From Photorhabdus noenieputensis (GTDB taxonomy: Bacteria; Pseudomonadota; Gammaproteobacteria; Enterobacterales; Enterobacteriaceae), in contig NZ_RCWC01000014.1 in assembly GCF_018448935.1 (NCBI RefSeq), positions 59,861-123,860 on the forward strand: a DNA stretch of 64,000 nt, written 5' to 3'. Positions 42,924 to 50,908 of this stretch are shown in pieces; position 1 is the first letter of the stretch, and each line of letters opens with the position of its first letter. The notes beneath the pieces were generated by a model. The model was not told where the DNA came from. It ran no database searches and saw only the letters and a list, made by a program, of their open reading frames with translations. The position numbers were made by a program, and so were the translations under genes.

Positions 42924-43202
42924 ATGAAAATGCATAAACCTGCACACCCAGGCATAGTTTTACGTGAATATCTTGGTGACATATCTGTCACGGAAGCAGC
43001 AAAGGCTCTCGGTATAACCAGAGCTGCACTATCCCGCATATTAAACGGCAATGCAGGAATATCTGCTGATATGGCCCTGAGACTGGAAGCCGCATTAGGT
43101 ACTAGTGCCGAAATGTGGACAGGAATGCAGTCCCAATATGAACTGTGGATTGCCTCACAGCACAAAAGACCAGAAATAAAACCAATACTGGCTCATTCCT
43201 GA
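42924..43202 (+). CDS. higA: HigA-type XRE antitoxin
   Basis: 92 aa with [20 protein letters not shown] and the helix-turn-helix [21 protein letters not shown], then [14 protein letters not shown], the typical HigA/VapI family. It should neutralise HigB and repress the operon, but the upstream toxin is truncated. The second Met at 42930 is an alternative start. Two of three such antitoxins in this window now lack a toxin. Confidence 0.88.
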   Translation: MKMHKPAHPGIVLREYLGDISVTEAAKALGITRAALSRILNGNAGISADMALRLEAALGTSAEMWTGMQSQYELWIASQHKRPEIKPILAHS

Positions 43203-43329
43203 TATACCCTATGGATTTCAAGATGCATCGCGGCGGCAAGGGAGCGAATCCCCGGGAGCATAGAAAACTATGTGACCGGGGTGAGTGAGTGCAGCCAACA
43301 AAGAAGCAACTTGAAAGATGACGGGTATA
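43203..43329 (+). repeat. ERIC element 3
   Basis: TATACCCTATGGATTTCAAG to GATGACGGGTATA, beginning at the stop codon of higA. Between higA and the convergent hpt gene. Confidence 0.95.
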
Positions 43330-43392
43330 GCGTAATAAGAGGGCTTTACTTAGCCAGCTACAACACTACACACCATACCTGAATCACAAAGC

Positions 43393-43421
43393 AAAAACGG
43401 CAACCCGAAAGTTGCCGTTTT
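43393..43421 (-). terminator. Rho-independent terminator of hpt
   Basis: AAAACGGCAAC, CTTTCGG-type loop, GTTGCCGTTTT: an 11-bp perfect stem with A/T tracts on both sides, so it can work for both strands. It is 15 bases after the hpt stop. Confidence 0.85.
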
Positions 43422-43435
43422 CAAATACGAGAAAA

Positions 43436-43972
43436 CTACTCTTCTAGCAAAACCACATGGCCGATATAAGGCAGATGACGGTAAAGTTGCGCATAATCGA
43501 TACCATAACCCACCACAAATTTATCCTCAATTGAGTAACCAATCCACTCCACCGGAACATCAACTTCACGGCGGGAAGGTTTATCCAGCAAGGTACAAAT
43601 TGCCAGTGATTTTGGCTCACGCAGCGCCAAAATTTCACGTACTTTATTCAGGGTATTACCTGAATCAATAATATCTTCCACAATCAGTACATGCTTACCG
43701 CGGATATCCTCGTCCAGATCTTTCAGGATTTTCACATCACGAGTGGAATTCATACCGCTGCCGTAACTGGAAGCCGTCATAAAATCGACTTGATGAGGGA
43801 TCTGAATTTCACGGCATAAATCAGCCATAAAAATAAATGAGCCTCTCAGCAACCCGACCAATACCAGCCCACTACCACTGTCACAATAGTGTTCAGTAAT
43901 CTGTTTTCCCAGTTCAGCAATACGCTGTTTAACCTCCTGTTCGGAGATCATAACTTCTACAGTGTGTTTCAT
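43436..43972 (-). CDS. hpt: Hypoxanthine phosphoribosyltransferase
   Basis: Purine salvage enzyme converting hypoxanthine and PRPP to IMP. 178 aa from the ATG at 43972, equal to the E. coli enzyme; [19 protein letters not shown] and the PRPP loop [14 protein letters not shown] are clear. The frame extends five codons to a TTG with no better ribosome-binding site. In E. coli hpt lies next to can; here toxin-antitoxin genes separate them. Confidence 0.95.
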   Translation of the reverse strand: MKHTVEVMISEQEVKQRIAELGKQITEHYCDSGSGLVLVGLLRGSFIFMADLCREIQIPHQVDFMTASSYGSGMNSTRDVKILKDLDEDIRGKHVLIVEDIIDSGNTLNKVREILALREPKSLAICTLLDKPSRREVDVPVEWIGYSIEDKFVVGYGIDYAQLYRHLPYIGHVVLLEE

Positions 43973-43987
43973 TATAAAGTTAACCAA

Positions 43988-44332
43988 TTGTTTTTAATGA
44001 ATAAATATATAAAAATCAATAAAAGATTATAACCAGTTGATATGCCAATTAATACGCCATTCTTCTAGCAATATTATTGAACAGTTCCTTTTCCCTAAGA
44101 TATCTAAAGGTAAGTATGGCATAAGATAAGGATGTTTATACCCGTCATCTTTCAAGTTGCCTCTTTGTTGGCTGCACTCACTCACCCCGGTCACATAGTT
44201 ACCTATGCTCCCGGGGATTCGCTCCCTTGCCGTCGCGATGCATCTTGAAATCCATTGGGTATATAATATTTAGAAGAGAAACCAATCTATAGATCATACA
44301 CCAAAACTATTATTCATAATAATAGCTCACCG
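43988..44332. other. Intergenic region with ERIC element between hpt and the Panacea pair
   Basis: About 345 bases without a gene. Its central part is ERIC element 4. The rest is AT-rich and must carry the hpt promoter. No other structure recognised. Confidence 0.5.
44137..44263 (-). repeat. ERIC element 4 (inverse orientation)
   Basis: Reverse complement of the other elements: TATACCCGTCATCTTTCAAG to ATCTTGAAATCCATTGGGTATA-type end, with the same core. It is the only full copy on the minus strand. Confidence 0.95.
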
Positions 44333-44803
44333 CTAATCGATAAATTGTTCTAACGACACCAATATGTTGCGCTTCTGACCACGTTTCATTGTTGGGGAAC
44401 GCTTAACCGCTTCATAAACTTCACGCATACAATAATCAACGACTTTACCCTTAACAATATTATGATAATCAGTGCTGATCCTTTCCTTAATATCGTTAAT
44501 ATCAAATGCCGCATGAGCATCTATACAATTAATAAACGAATCCCATTGCAAAAACTTATGATCTTTCTGAGGCAAATCAACTTGGCATTGAAGAAGTTCC
44601 TGTCGTAATTGGATAAATTCGCTAATTTTAGAATTAATTATCAGAACAAGCAGCGGCTCACAGCAGCAAACCAACAAATATTTTAACTTTGGAGGCGTTG
44701 TAAAAGGGCAGTGAAGATAAAGAACATCTCCTATAGCCAAATTCTGTTTGGCTGAAAATTCCGCCCTAAAAGATGCAGGAAATCTGTCACCAAGATTAAT
44801 CAT
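44333..44803 (-). CDS. Unrecognised 156-aa protein, candidate toxin of a Panacea-type pair
   Basis: I do not recognise this family. The protein is soluble, without signal peptide or membrane helix. The N-terminal half looks like alternating beta strands (GDVLYLHCPF, KLKYLLVCCCEPLLVLIINS), which recall small beta-barrel toxins. The C-terminal half is helical and basic (CMREVYEAVKRSPTMKRGQK). It starts 3 bases after the stop of a Panacea (DUF4065) gene, so the two are almost certainly cotranscribed and translationally coupled. Panacea proteins are known antitoxins of diverse toxins, which makes this the likely toxin. Function is inferred from context only. Confidence 0.6.
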   Translation of the reverse strand: MINLGDRFPASFRAEFSAKQNLAIGDVLYLHCPFTTPPKLKYLLVCCCEPLLVLIINSKISEFIQLRQELLQCQVDLPQKDHKFLQWDSFINCIDAHAAFDINDIKERISTDYHNIVKGKVVDYCMREVYEAVKRSPTMKRGQKRNILVSLEQFID

Positions 44804-44806
44804 CAG

Positions 44807-45346
44807 CTACTCAGCAGAAGTCAGATAAGCAACTAACTTGTCACCATCTTTACAACTGGCAGCTATCACTTCCAATGGAATCTCACCATTCTGGTTAGCC
44901 GCCATCCAAACACTATCGTGGCTGATATCACGTATTTCTTTAAAAGAAAGATTCCCATATTTTTCAATTGCTTCATTTATGCAATCAATATCTGAATCAC
45001 TAAATACATCTTCATCGAAATCACGCAAAGCACGTATTTGGTGATTCCCATAACGTCCTTCTACTGCCAACGATGACCGTATAACATCAACATCACACCC
45101 ATTTGGAATAAAGCGCCCGTCCCCTCTGGCTACTTTTATAATATCATAGGCATTCTCTGCCACAGGGCCATCTTTCATTGCAAGATAGTTATCACCCGTA
45201 ATTAACCGGCCATAACGCTCTAAATGCAGTCGGTCAGCAAAATACAGAATTTTACCCACATGATAAATGTCAGAAATTGGTGCTGTAGAGGCAACGTACA
45301 GAATGGCCTCTATAGCCTTTTCTGAATCAAACCTTGCATTAAGCAT
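44807..45346 (-). CDS. Panacea (DUF4065) domain protein, probable antitoxin
   Basis: About 179 aa with the DUF4065/SocA/GepA pattern: AIEAILYVASTAPISDIYHV, GKILYFADRLHLERYG, AMKDGPVAENAYDII, FSDSDIDCINEAIEKYG and the closing LSFKEIRDISHDSVW. In described PanAT systems the Panacea domain neutralises the partner toxin. I set the start at 45346 because GAAGG lies 7 bases upstream; the frame stays open to 45385, with weaker signals. It heads a two-gene operon with the 156-aa unknown. Confidence 0.8.
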   Translation of the reverse strand: MLNARFDSEKAIEAILYVASTAPISDIYHVGKILYFADRLHLERYGRLITGDNYLAMKDGPVAENAYDIIKVARGDGRFIPNGCDVDVIRSSLAVEGRYGNHQIRALRDFDEDVFSDSDIDCINEAIEKYGNLSFKEIRDISHDSVWMAANQNGEIPLEVIAASCKDGDKLVAYLTSAE

Positions 45347-45458
45347 CTCAATACCTTCATTCAAATTAGGATAAATAACATACAAAATCTATACCTATTT
45401 TAATACCTACCGTAATCCCTGTACAACGCTTTGTTGCGTTCCATTGCGGCCAGCAAAA

Positions 45459-47003
45459 TTATTTACTAACAGTAAAACCTAGCATCATACCGGTATCTTC
45501 ATGTTCTAGTAGATGACAATGCGCCATAAATGGGTGTTTCGCTCCCGCAGTATGCTTGAACTGAACCAGCACTTCGCTCTCTTTACCTTCCACATGAACA
45601 ATGTCTTTCCAACCACTGCGGTGAGCAGCAGGCTTGCGGCCATTTTCACTCAAAATACGAAAACGGGTGCCGTGAATGTGGAACGGATGCAGCATCATAT
45701 CGCCAACCCCTGAAATCACCCAACGCTCATACTGCCCCTGTTTCACATCAAAAGCGGGTTCTGTTATGGAGAAAGACTGCCCATTAATGGTGTTCGCACG
45801 ATGGAAATTTAATTCACTACCATGATGCATATCTCCGTGGTTCATATTCCCATGATCCATCCCCATACCAGCCATAGCCTGCTCACCGTAGCGCTGAGAT
45901 AACATCATCATCCCTTGCATATCCAGACGACTGTCCATCGCCAGATGTAAACGACGTCGATTCAAACCGTTAAAAGAAGGCAATGCAGGAAGTGTGACAA
46001 ACTGTTCCGACAGTATTGTACGGCTAGAAAAAAGCTGAGGTTGAAGACGTAAAACAGGTAACGGTTGATCAAATGGCGGTAATGTCATTCCTATCTGAAC
46101 CACAGGCAACGTCACCAGATCGAAAGATTTGCCATCCGAAGCGTCTATCACCACCTCAAAACGCTCTCCCGACAGAATCGGCAACTCATTAACCGCAACC
46201 GGTTCTGCTAACAAACCACCATCACTGGCAACAACATACAATTGACGGCCATCACTGGTCGCAATATTCAGGCTACGAGCGTTACAACCATTTAGCAAAC
46301 GCAGACGTAACCAGCCGCGCGGCGCAGTATGTTGGGGCAAAACAACACCGTTGGTCAGCATCATATCGCCAAACCAACCAACAGCGGCACTCATCACATC
46401 CAGTTGATAATCAATCTGCCCCTCGTTATTCAAGCGTTTATCCTGCAATATCACCGGAATATCATCCACGCCCCACTGATTTGGCAACCCCGTATTAATA
46501 CTGTTCTCATCTTCAATCAGTACTAATCCACCAAGCCCCATTGCAACCTGATAACCCGTTTTGCCATGCGTATGTGGATGGAACCAACAAGTTGCTTCCG
46601 GTTGTTCAGGCGTGAAACTGACCGTCCGACTCCCTCCTGGCGCAATCATCGCATGTGGGCCGCCATCGGCTTCCCCAGTAATCTCCAGACCATGCCAATG
46701 AACCGTGGTCTCTTCTGGTAGATGATTACGAATATCAATAGTAACAGGTTTACCTGACGTCAATTTCAGTGCCGGACCGAGTAAATCACCGTTGTAACCC
46801 CAAGTTTTAGTCACCGTTCCTGCTTTAAAACTGGATTTTCCCGTTTTGATTTCAATAGCGATTTTACCTGCCGCATCTGGCTCTAGTTGTGGAGGGATAG
46901 GTAATGCCGGATAAGATTCAGCAAAGGAGAAACGACTCCATACAGGCAACATACTGGATAAACCCATAACAGCACTTAATCTGATAAAATCACGTCGTTG
47001 CAT
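45459..47003 (-). CDS. cueO: Multicopper oxidase CueO
   Basis: Periplasmic cuprous oxidase for copper tolerance. 514 aa with a Tat signal ([12 protein letters not shown]), three cupredoxin domains, copper motifs HWHG near 100, HPHTHG near 142, HPFHIHG near 443 and [13 protein letters not shown] near 498. A Met/His-rich loop ([18 protein letters not shown]) sits near 385, as in E. coli. The ATG at 47003 has GGAGG 5 bases before it; the upstream GTG at 47009 falls inside that site. A MerR-type promoter lies upstream. Confidence 0.95.
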   Translation of the reverse strand: MQRRDFIRLSAVMGLSSMLPVWSRFSFAESYPALPIPPQLEPDAAGKIAIEIKTGKSSFKAGTVTKTWGYNGDLLGPALKLTSGKPVTIDIRNHLPEETTVHWHGLEITGEADGGPHAMIAPGGSRTVSFTPEQPEATCWFHPHTHGKTGYQVAMGLGGLVLIEDENSINTGLPNQWGVDDIPVILQDKRLNNEGQIDYQLDVMSAAVGWFGDMMLTNGVVLPQHTAPRGWLRLRLLNGCNARSLNIATSDGRQLYVVASDGGLLAEPVAVNELPILSGERFEVVIDASDGKSFDLVTLPVVQIGMTLPPFDQPLPVLRLQPQLFSSRTILSEQFVTLPALPSFNGLNRRRLHLAMDSRLDMQGMMMLSQRYGEQAMAGMGMDHGNMNHGDMHHGSELNFHRANTINGQSFSITEPAFDVKQGQYERWVISGVGDMMLHPFHIHGTRFRILSENGRKPAAHRSGWKDIVHVEGKESEVLVQFKHTAGAKHPFMAHCHLLEHEDTGMMLGFTVSK

Positions 47004-47059
47004 ATTCACCTCCCGGTTAAATCAACCAAAAAATAGACAAAAAAACATCTCATAAAGGA

Positions 47060-47090
47060 AACATAAGGGCTACCCCTACAGGAAGGTCAA
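47060..47090 (-). promoter_or_regulatory. CueR/MerR-type promoter of cueO
   Basis: On the minus strand, TTGACC (-35), a 19-base spacer and TATGTT (-10). The spacer is the over-long one typical of MerR-family promoters, and it starts with the TTCC of an ACCTTCC half-site as in CueR operators. The right half-site is poorly matched. Copper induction by CueR is inferred. Confidence 0.7.
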
Positions 47091-47205
47091 GCGAAGGGAA
47101 TGTGATTTAAGTCGATCTTTACAGTAATTTTAAAAAATAAATTTTACCTAACAAATATATTAATATGTTAACGTACTATGACATGGATTGATTATAATAA
47201 TACAA

Positions 47206-47553
47206 ATGCGAAAATTAGCTCTCTTGACTTACATACTAGTTCTTTTCGGTTTTTCCCACCCCGCAAAAGCGCTGACAGAAAATGAAGCTGAAGATCTGGC
47301 CGATCTGACAGCGGTGTTTATCTACCTGAAATATGACTGTGGTTACAGCCAAATTCCTGACCGGGAAATTAAACGCGCCATTATTTATTTTGCTCAACGC
47401 AATAAGTGGGATTTAACTAATTACAACAGCCAATTAATGGACAAGCTCAACGAAGAAAGCTACCAGGACCTAAAAGGAATTTACCTGTCCAATGCGATAA
47501 AGTGTCATGCTCTCGCCAGAGATTCGCTGAGTTTATTCGCCTACGTTAAATAG
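47206..47553 (+). CDS. yacC: YacC family exported protein (PulS/OutS-like)
   Basis: 115 aa with a signal peptide (MRKLALLTYILVLFGFSH) and mature sequence ENEAEDLADLTAVFIYLKYD, FAQRNKWDLTNYN, KCHALARDSLSLFAYVK. It matches E. coli YacC closely and occupies the same place before speE. Two cysteines probably form a disulfide. Function unknown, though the fold is that of secretin pilotins. The ATG at 47206 is preferred to a TTG at 47188. Confidence 0.9.
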   Translation: MRKLALLTYILVLFGFSHPAKALTENEAEDLADLTAVFIYLKYDCGYSQIPDREIKRAIIYFAQRNKWDLTNYNSQLMDKLNEESYQDLKGIYLSNAIKCHALARDSLSLFAYVK

Positions 47554-47665
47554 TGCTTTTCCTCATCCCTCTAAAGGGGTAAATTTCACCGTGCAACTAT
47601 GAGAATTGTTGGCTATTATGTGTACCCAATTTTCATGACTGTCACAGTGGAGGAAAAGCCGGGAT

Positions 47666-48529
47666 ATGTCACAAAAAGAAATTTGGTCCGAAACCCTGCA
47701 CGCCAACTTTGGTCAGTATTTTTCCGTCGATAAAGTGCTTTATCACGATAAAACTGAGCATCAAGATTTGATTATCTTTGAAAACGCGGCATTAGGCCGC
47801 GTTATGGCGCTGGATGGCACAGTACAAACGACTGAACGTGATGAATTTATCTACCACGAAATGATGGCTCATGTTCCTTTATTCGCCCACGGGAACGCCA
47901 AACGAGTACTGATTATCGGCGGTGGCGATGGCGGTATGCTACGTGAAGTCTGCCGTCATCAATATCTTGCAAGCATCACTATGGTTGAAATCGACGCCGG
48001 TGTCGTTGAATTCTGCCGTCAGTATCTGCCTAACCATAATGCCGGCGCTTATGATGATCCGCGCTTTAATCTGATCATTGACGATGGCGTTAATTTCGTT
48101 AATACCACCGATCAGAAATTCGATGTCATTATCTCTGACTGCACAGATCCGATCGGGCCTGGTGAAGGATTATTTACCTCTGAATTCTATCAAGGTTGCC
48201 AACGCTGTCTGAATGAAGGCGGCATCTTTGTTGCTCAGAATGGTGTTTGTTTCCTGCAACAGGACGAAGCCGTCACCAGCCATAAAAAATTGAGCAACTA
48301 TTTTTCTGACAGCGGTTTCTATCAAGCTGCTATTCCAACCTATTATGGCGGAATTATGACCTTTGCTTGGGCGAGCCAGAACCCGGCACTACGCCATGTG
48401 GATCTGGCAACATTGCAACAGCGCTTTAACAACGCAGGTTTTACCTGCCGTTACTACAATCCAGCCGTTCATGCCGGTAGCTTTGCCTTACCACAATATC
48501 TGCTGGATGCACTATCCGAGAACCCATAA
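47666..48529 (+). CDS. speE: Spermidine synthase
   Basis: Aminopropyltransferase making spermidine from putrescine and decarboxylated SAM. 287 aa with [41 protein letters not shown] and [12 protein letters not shown]. Operon with speD, 28 bp apart. AGGAAAAG precedes the ATG. Confidence 0.97.
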   Translation: MSQKEIWSETLHANFGQYFSVDKVLYHDKTEHQDLIIFENAALGRVMALDGTVQTTERDEFIYHEMMAHVPLFAHGNAKRVLIIGGGDGGMLREVCRHQYLASITMVEIDAGVVEFCRQYLPNHNAGAYDDPRFNLIIDDGVNFVNTTDQKFDVIISDCTDPIGPGEGLFTSEFYQGCQRCLNEGGIFVAQNGVCFLQQDEAVTSHKKLSNYFSDSGFYQAAIPTYYGGIMTFAWASQNPALRHVDLATLQQRFNNAGFTCRYYNPAVHAGSFALPQYLLDALSENP

Positions 48530-48557
48530 TCACCCATTAGCCAGGAGGTGAAATAAA

Positions 48558-49352
48558 TTGCACAAGCTGAAATTGCACGGCTTTAATAACCTGACAAAAA
48601 GCCTGAGTTTTTGTATTTACGATATCTGTTACGCAAAAAGCCAAGCTGATCGGGATAGTTATATCGCTTATATTGACGAACAATATAACGCTAACCGTTT
48701 AACGGAAATTCTTAGCGAAACCTGTTCTATCATTGGTGCAAATATTTTGAATATTGCCCGTCAGGACTATGAGCCACAAGGGGCAAGCGTTACCATACTC
48801 GTCAGCGAAGAGCCGATGGACCCAAAGGATGTAGACAATACTGAAAATCCCGGTCCGTTACCCGATTCCGTCGTTGCCCATTTGGATAAGAGCCATATCT
48901 GTGTTCACACTTATCCAGAGAGCCATCCTGACGGCGGCATATGCACTTTCAGAGCTGATATTGAAGTATCAACCTGCGGTGTTATTTCACCTCTCAAGGC
49001 GCTGAATTATCTGATCCACAAATTAGAATCAGATATTGTCACGATGGATTACCGCGTCCGTGGTTTCACCAGAGATGTGAATGGCATGAAACACTATATC
49101 GATCATGAAATCAGTTCTATTCAGAATTATATGACTGAAGAAGTGCAATCACAGTATTACATGATGGATGTTAATATTTATCAGGAAAATCTATTTCATA
49201 CAAAAATGATGCTAAAAAGATTTGACCTGAATGATTATCTATTTAATGCCACACCAGAACAACTGAGTGAAACTGAAAAGCAGGAAATTACCCATCTCTT
49301 GAAAAAAGAGATACAAGAAATCTATTACGGACGTAATTTACCCGCGGTTTAA
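48558..49352 (+). CDS. speD: S-adenosylmethionine decarboxylase proenzyme, TTG start
   Basis: 264 aa pyruvoyl enzyme that provides decarboxylated SAM to SpeE. Self-cleavage before Ser in [11 protein letters not shown] near residue 112; [13 protein letters not shown] is conserved. The start is a TTG with a near-perfect AGGAGGTG 8 bases upstream, and the N-terminus [19 protein letters not shown] agrees with E. coli. Confidence 0.96.
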   Translation: MHKLKLHGFNNLTKSLSFCIYDICYAKSQADRDSYIAYIDEQYNANRLTEILSETCSIIGANILNIARQDYEPQGASVTILVSEEPMDPKDVDNTENPGPLPDSVVAHLDKSHICVHTYPESHPDGGICTFRADIEVSTCGVISPLKALNYLIHKLESDIVTMDYRVRGFTRDVNGMKHYIDHEISSIQNYMTEEVQSQYYMMDVNIYQENLFHTKMMLKRFDLNDYLFNATPEQLSETEKQEITHLLKKEIQEIYYGRNLPAV

Positions 49353-49359
49353 CTTTCAC

Positions 49360-49486
49360 TATACCCTATGGATTTCAAGATGCATCGCGACGGCAAGGGA
49401 GTGAATCCCCAGGAGCATAGGAAACTATGTGACTGGGGTGAGCGAGTGCAGCCAACAAAGAGGCAACTTGAAAGATGACGGGTATA
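49360..49486 (+). repeat. ERIC element 5
   Basis: TATACCCTATGGATTTCAAG to GATGACGGGTATA, right after speD. Core slightly variant (GGAGTGAATCCCCAGG, GTGACTGGGGTGAGCGAG), which is closer to the E. coli ERIC consensus. Confidence 0.95.
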
Positions 49487-49568
49487 ACTTATTATTTAGC
49501 TGGCAGATACCCATATTTACAGGTATCTGCCAGATCAATTTCCAACTGCATTAACCCATTATTCCAAT

Positions 49569-50108
49569 TTACATGACTAATGCAGTACTCATTGTAATTT
49601 CAGCACCGTAAATAGTTTTAAGGTAATCCAGAGCAGCTTGCTGATCGATGCCAGGAAAAACACAAACAGCATCTGATGGAACCTTGATTCTATAACCACG
49701 TATAAACGCGCCATAAGCGGTATGCCTGACACAACAATGGGTATGTTGGCCGGTTAACACAACTTCCGTCACACCGTATGCTTTCAAAACCTCTTCCAGA
49801 TCGGTTCCATCGAAAGCCCCATAAAATCGCTTAGGCAAAACAATTTCACGATCTGCGCCAACAGGAGCCAATGCTTCAATAACATTAGCACCTAGCGTTC
49901 CAGCCATTGCATGTCTGCCCCAAATACTCATTTCCCGATCATCAGCTCGATGAGCGTCATTAGCATAAACCACCAGCCAATCCGGTTGACGCCGGGCATG
50001 ATCAATTAGCCGTTTAATTACCGGTACGATCTTCATCGCATCCGCCTCATTAGCGAGTGCTCCTGTGACAAAATCGTTCAGCATGTCAATTATGATCAAC
50101 GCTTTCAT
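49569..50108 (-). CDS. Isochorismatase-family cysteine hydrolase (nicotinamidase-like)
   Basis: 179 aa with the triad of the family: Asp in LIIIDMLNDF near residue 9, Lys in VLPKRFYGAF near 92, and Cys in TGQHTHCCVRHTAYGA near 125. Members hydrolyse nicotinamide, isochorismate or related amides; the substrate here cannot be told. It stands alone with no coupled genes. Confidence 0.85.
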   Translation of the reverse strand: MKALIIIDMLNDFVTGALANEADAMKIVPVIKRLIDHARRQPDWLVVYANDAHRADDREMSIWGRHAMAGTLGANVIEALAPVGADREIVLPKRFYGAFDGTDLEEVLKAYGVTEVVLTGQHTHCCVRHTAYGAFIRGYRIKVPSDAVCVFPGIDQQAALDYLKTIYGAEITMSTALVM

Positions 50109-50286
50109 TAGTTTTGTCCTTTAAATGGATTCTTAAAAAAACAATTACTGTGACTTACTTCCACCACTCAGTTACAGGCAATTCTGACAATCTCTTCTTA
50201 TGATTCATACTAGCTCATGAAACCGAGCTGGTTGGCTTTTTAACTATTCCATGAGCTAATAACAACATCAGTAACCCTCTATTATC

Positions 50287-50314
50287 TTGACACATAACAT
50301 TGTAGAGTTATGAC
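50287..50314 (+). promoter_or_regulatory. Promoter upstream of hicB
   Basis: TTGACA, 16 bases, TATGAC, about 50 bases before the hicB start. Perfect -35, fair -10. Confidence 0.5.
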
Positions 50315-50368
50315 AACCCCATCAAGACAAAACAAGAGAGCTGGAGAATCCACTTCTCGGAGGTGTAA

Positions 50369-50779
50369 ATGTTATATCCAGTTGCGATTGATAAAGGCCA
50401 TTCATCCTTCGGCGTCCGTGTCCCTGATATCCCGGGTTGCTTTTCTGGAGGGGATAATTTTACAGACGCACTAGAAAGCGTCCGCGAAGCCATTGAAGCG
50501 CATATCGAATTGCTGATTGATGATAATGAATCAGTACCAGAAGCGACGAGCGTAGAAAACCACCTTGCCGACCCTGAATATATAGGAGCAATATGGGCAT
50601 TAATTGATGTGGATATTACACGATTAATGGGAAAGTCAGAGAAAATCAACGTAACTCTTCCATCATTGCTAATTCGCCGTATCGATCAATTCGTCGCAAG
50701 TCATCCAGAATACGGGAGTCGTTCAGGTTTTCTATCACACAAAGCGGCAGAAAAAGTTATTAGCAGAACCAAAATCTAA
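50369..50779 (+). CDS. hicB: Solitary HicB-type antitoxin
   Basis: 136 aa: an N-terminal HicB domain (YPVAIDKGHSSFGVRVPDIP, then ALESVREAIEAHIELL) and a C-terminal ribbon-helix-helix (INVTLPSLLIRRIDQF). HicB normally neutralises the HicA mRNA interferase from an adjacent gene; I find no HicA frame within 300 bases on either side. GGAGGTG precedes the ATG closely. A possible DNA-binding regulator without toxin. Confidence 0.85.
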   Translation: MLYPVAIDKGHSSFGVRVPDIPGCFSGGDNFTDALESVREAIEAHIELLIDDNESVPEATSVENHLADPEYIGAIWALIDVDITRLMGKSEKINVTLPSLLIRRIDQFVASHPEYGSRSGFLSHKAAEKVISRTKI

Positions 50780-50860
50780 TATGTCTGAAATGTTAATTTA
50801 TTGACAATACGCTGATTCTTTCCTAATAAGACACCATCACAATAATTTCCCAAAATAATC

Positions 50861-50893
50861 ACTGCCCCGAATAAAATCATTATTCAGGGCAGT
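50861..50893 (-). terminator. Terminator of the aga-like operon
   Basis: ACTGCCCCGAATAA and TTATTCAGGGCAGT form a 14-position stem around a 5-base loop, just after the stop of the last gene. T-rich sequence follows on the minus strand (GATTATTTT). Confidence 0.75.
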
Positions 50894-50908
50894 TTAATAA
50901 CACTGTGA

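Noticed and set aside
50109..50368. Possible hicA upstream of hicB
   Set aside because: The short frames there lack the HicA pattern (conserved His and basic residues) and contain stops.
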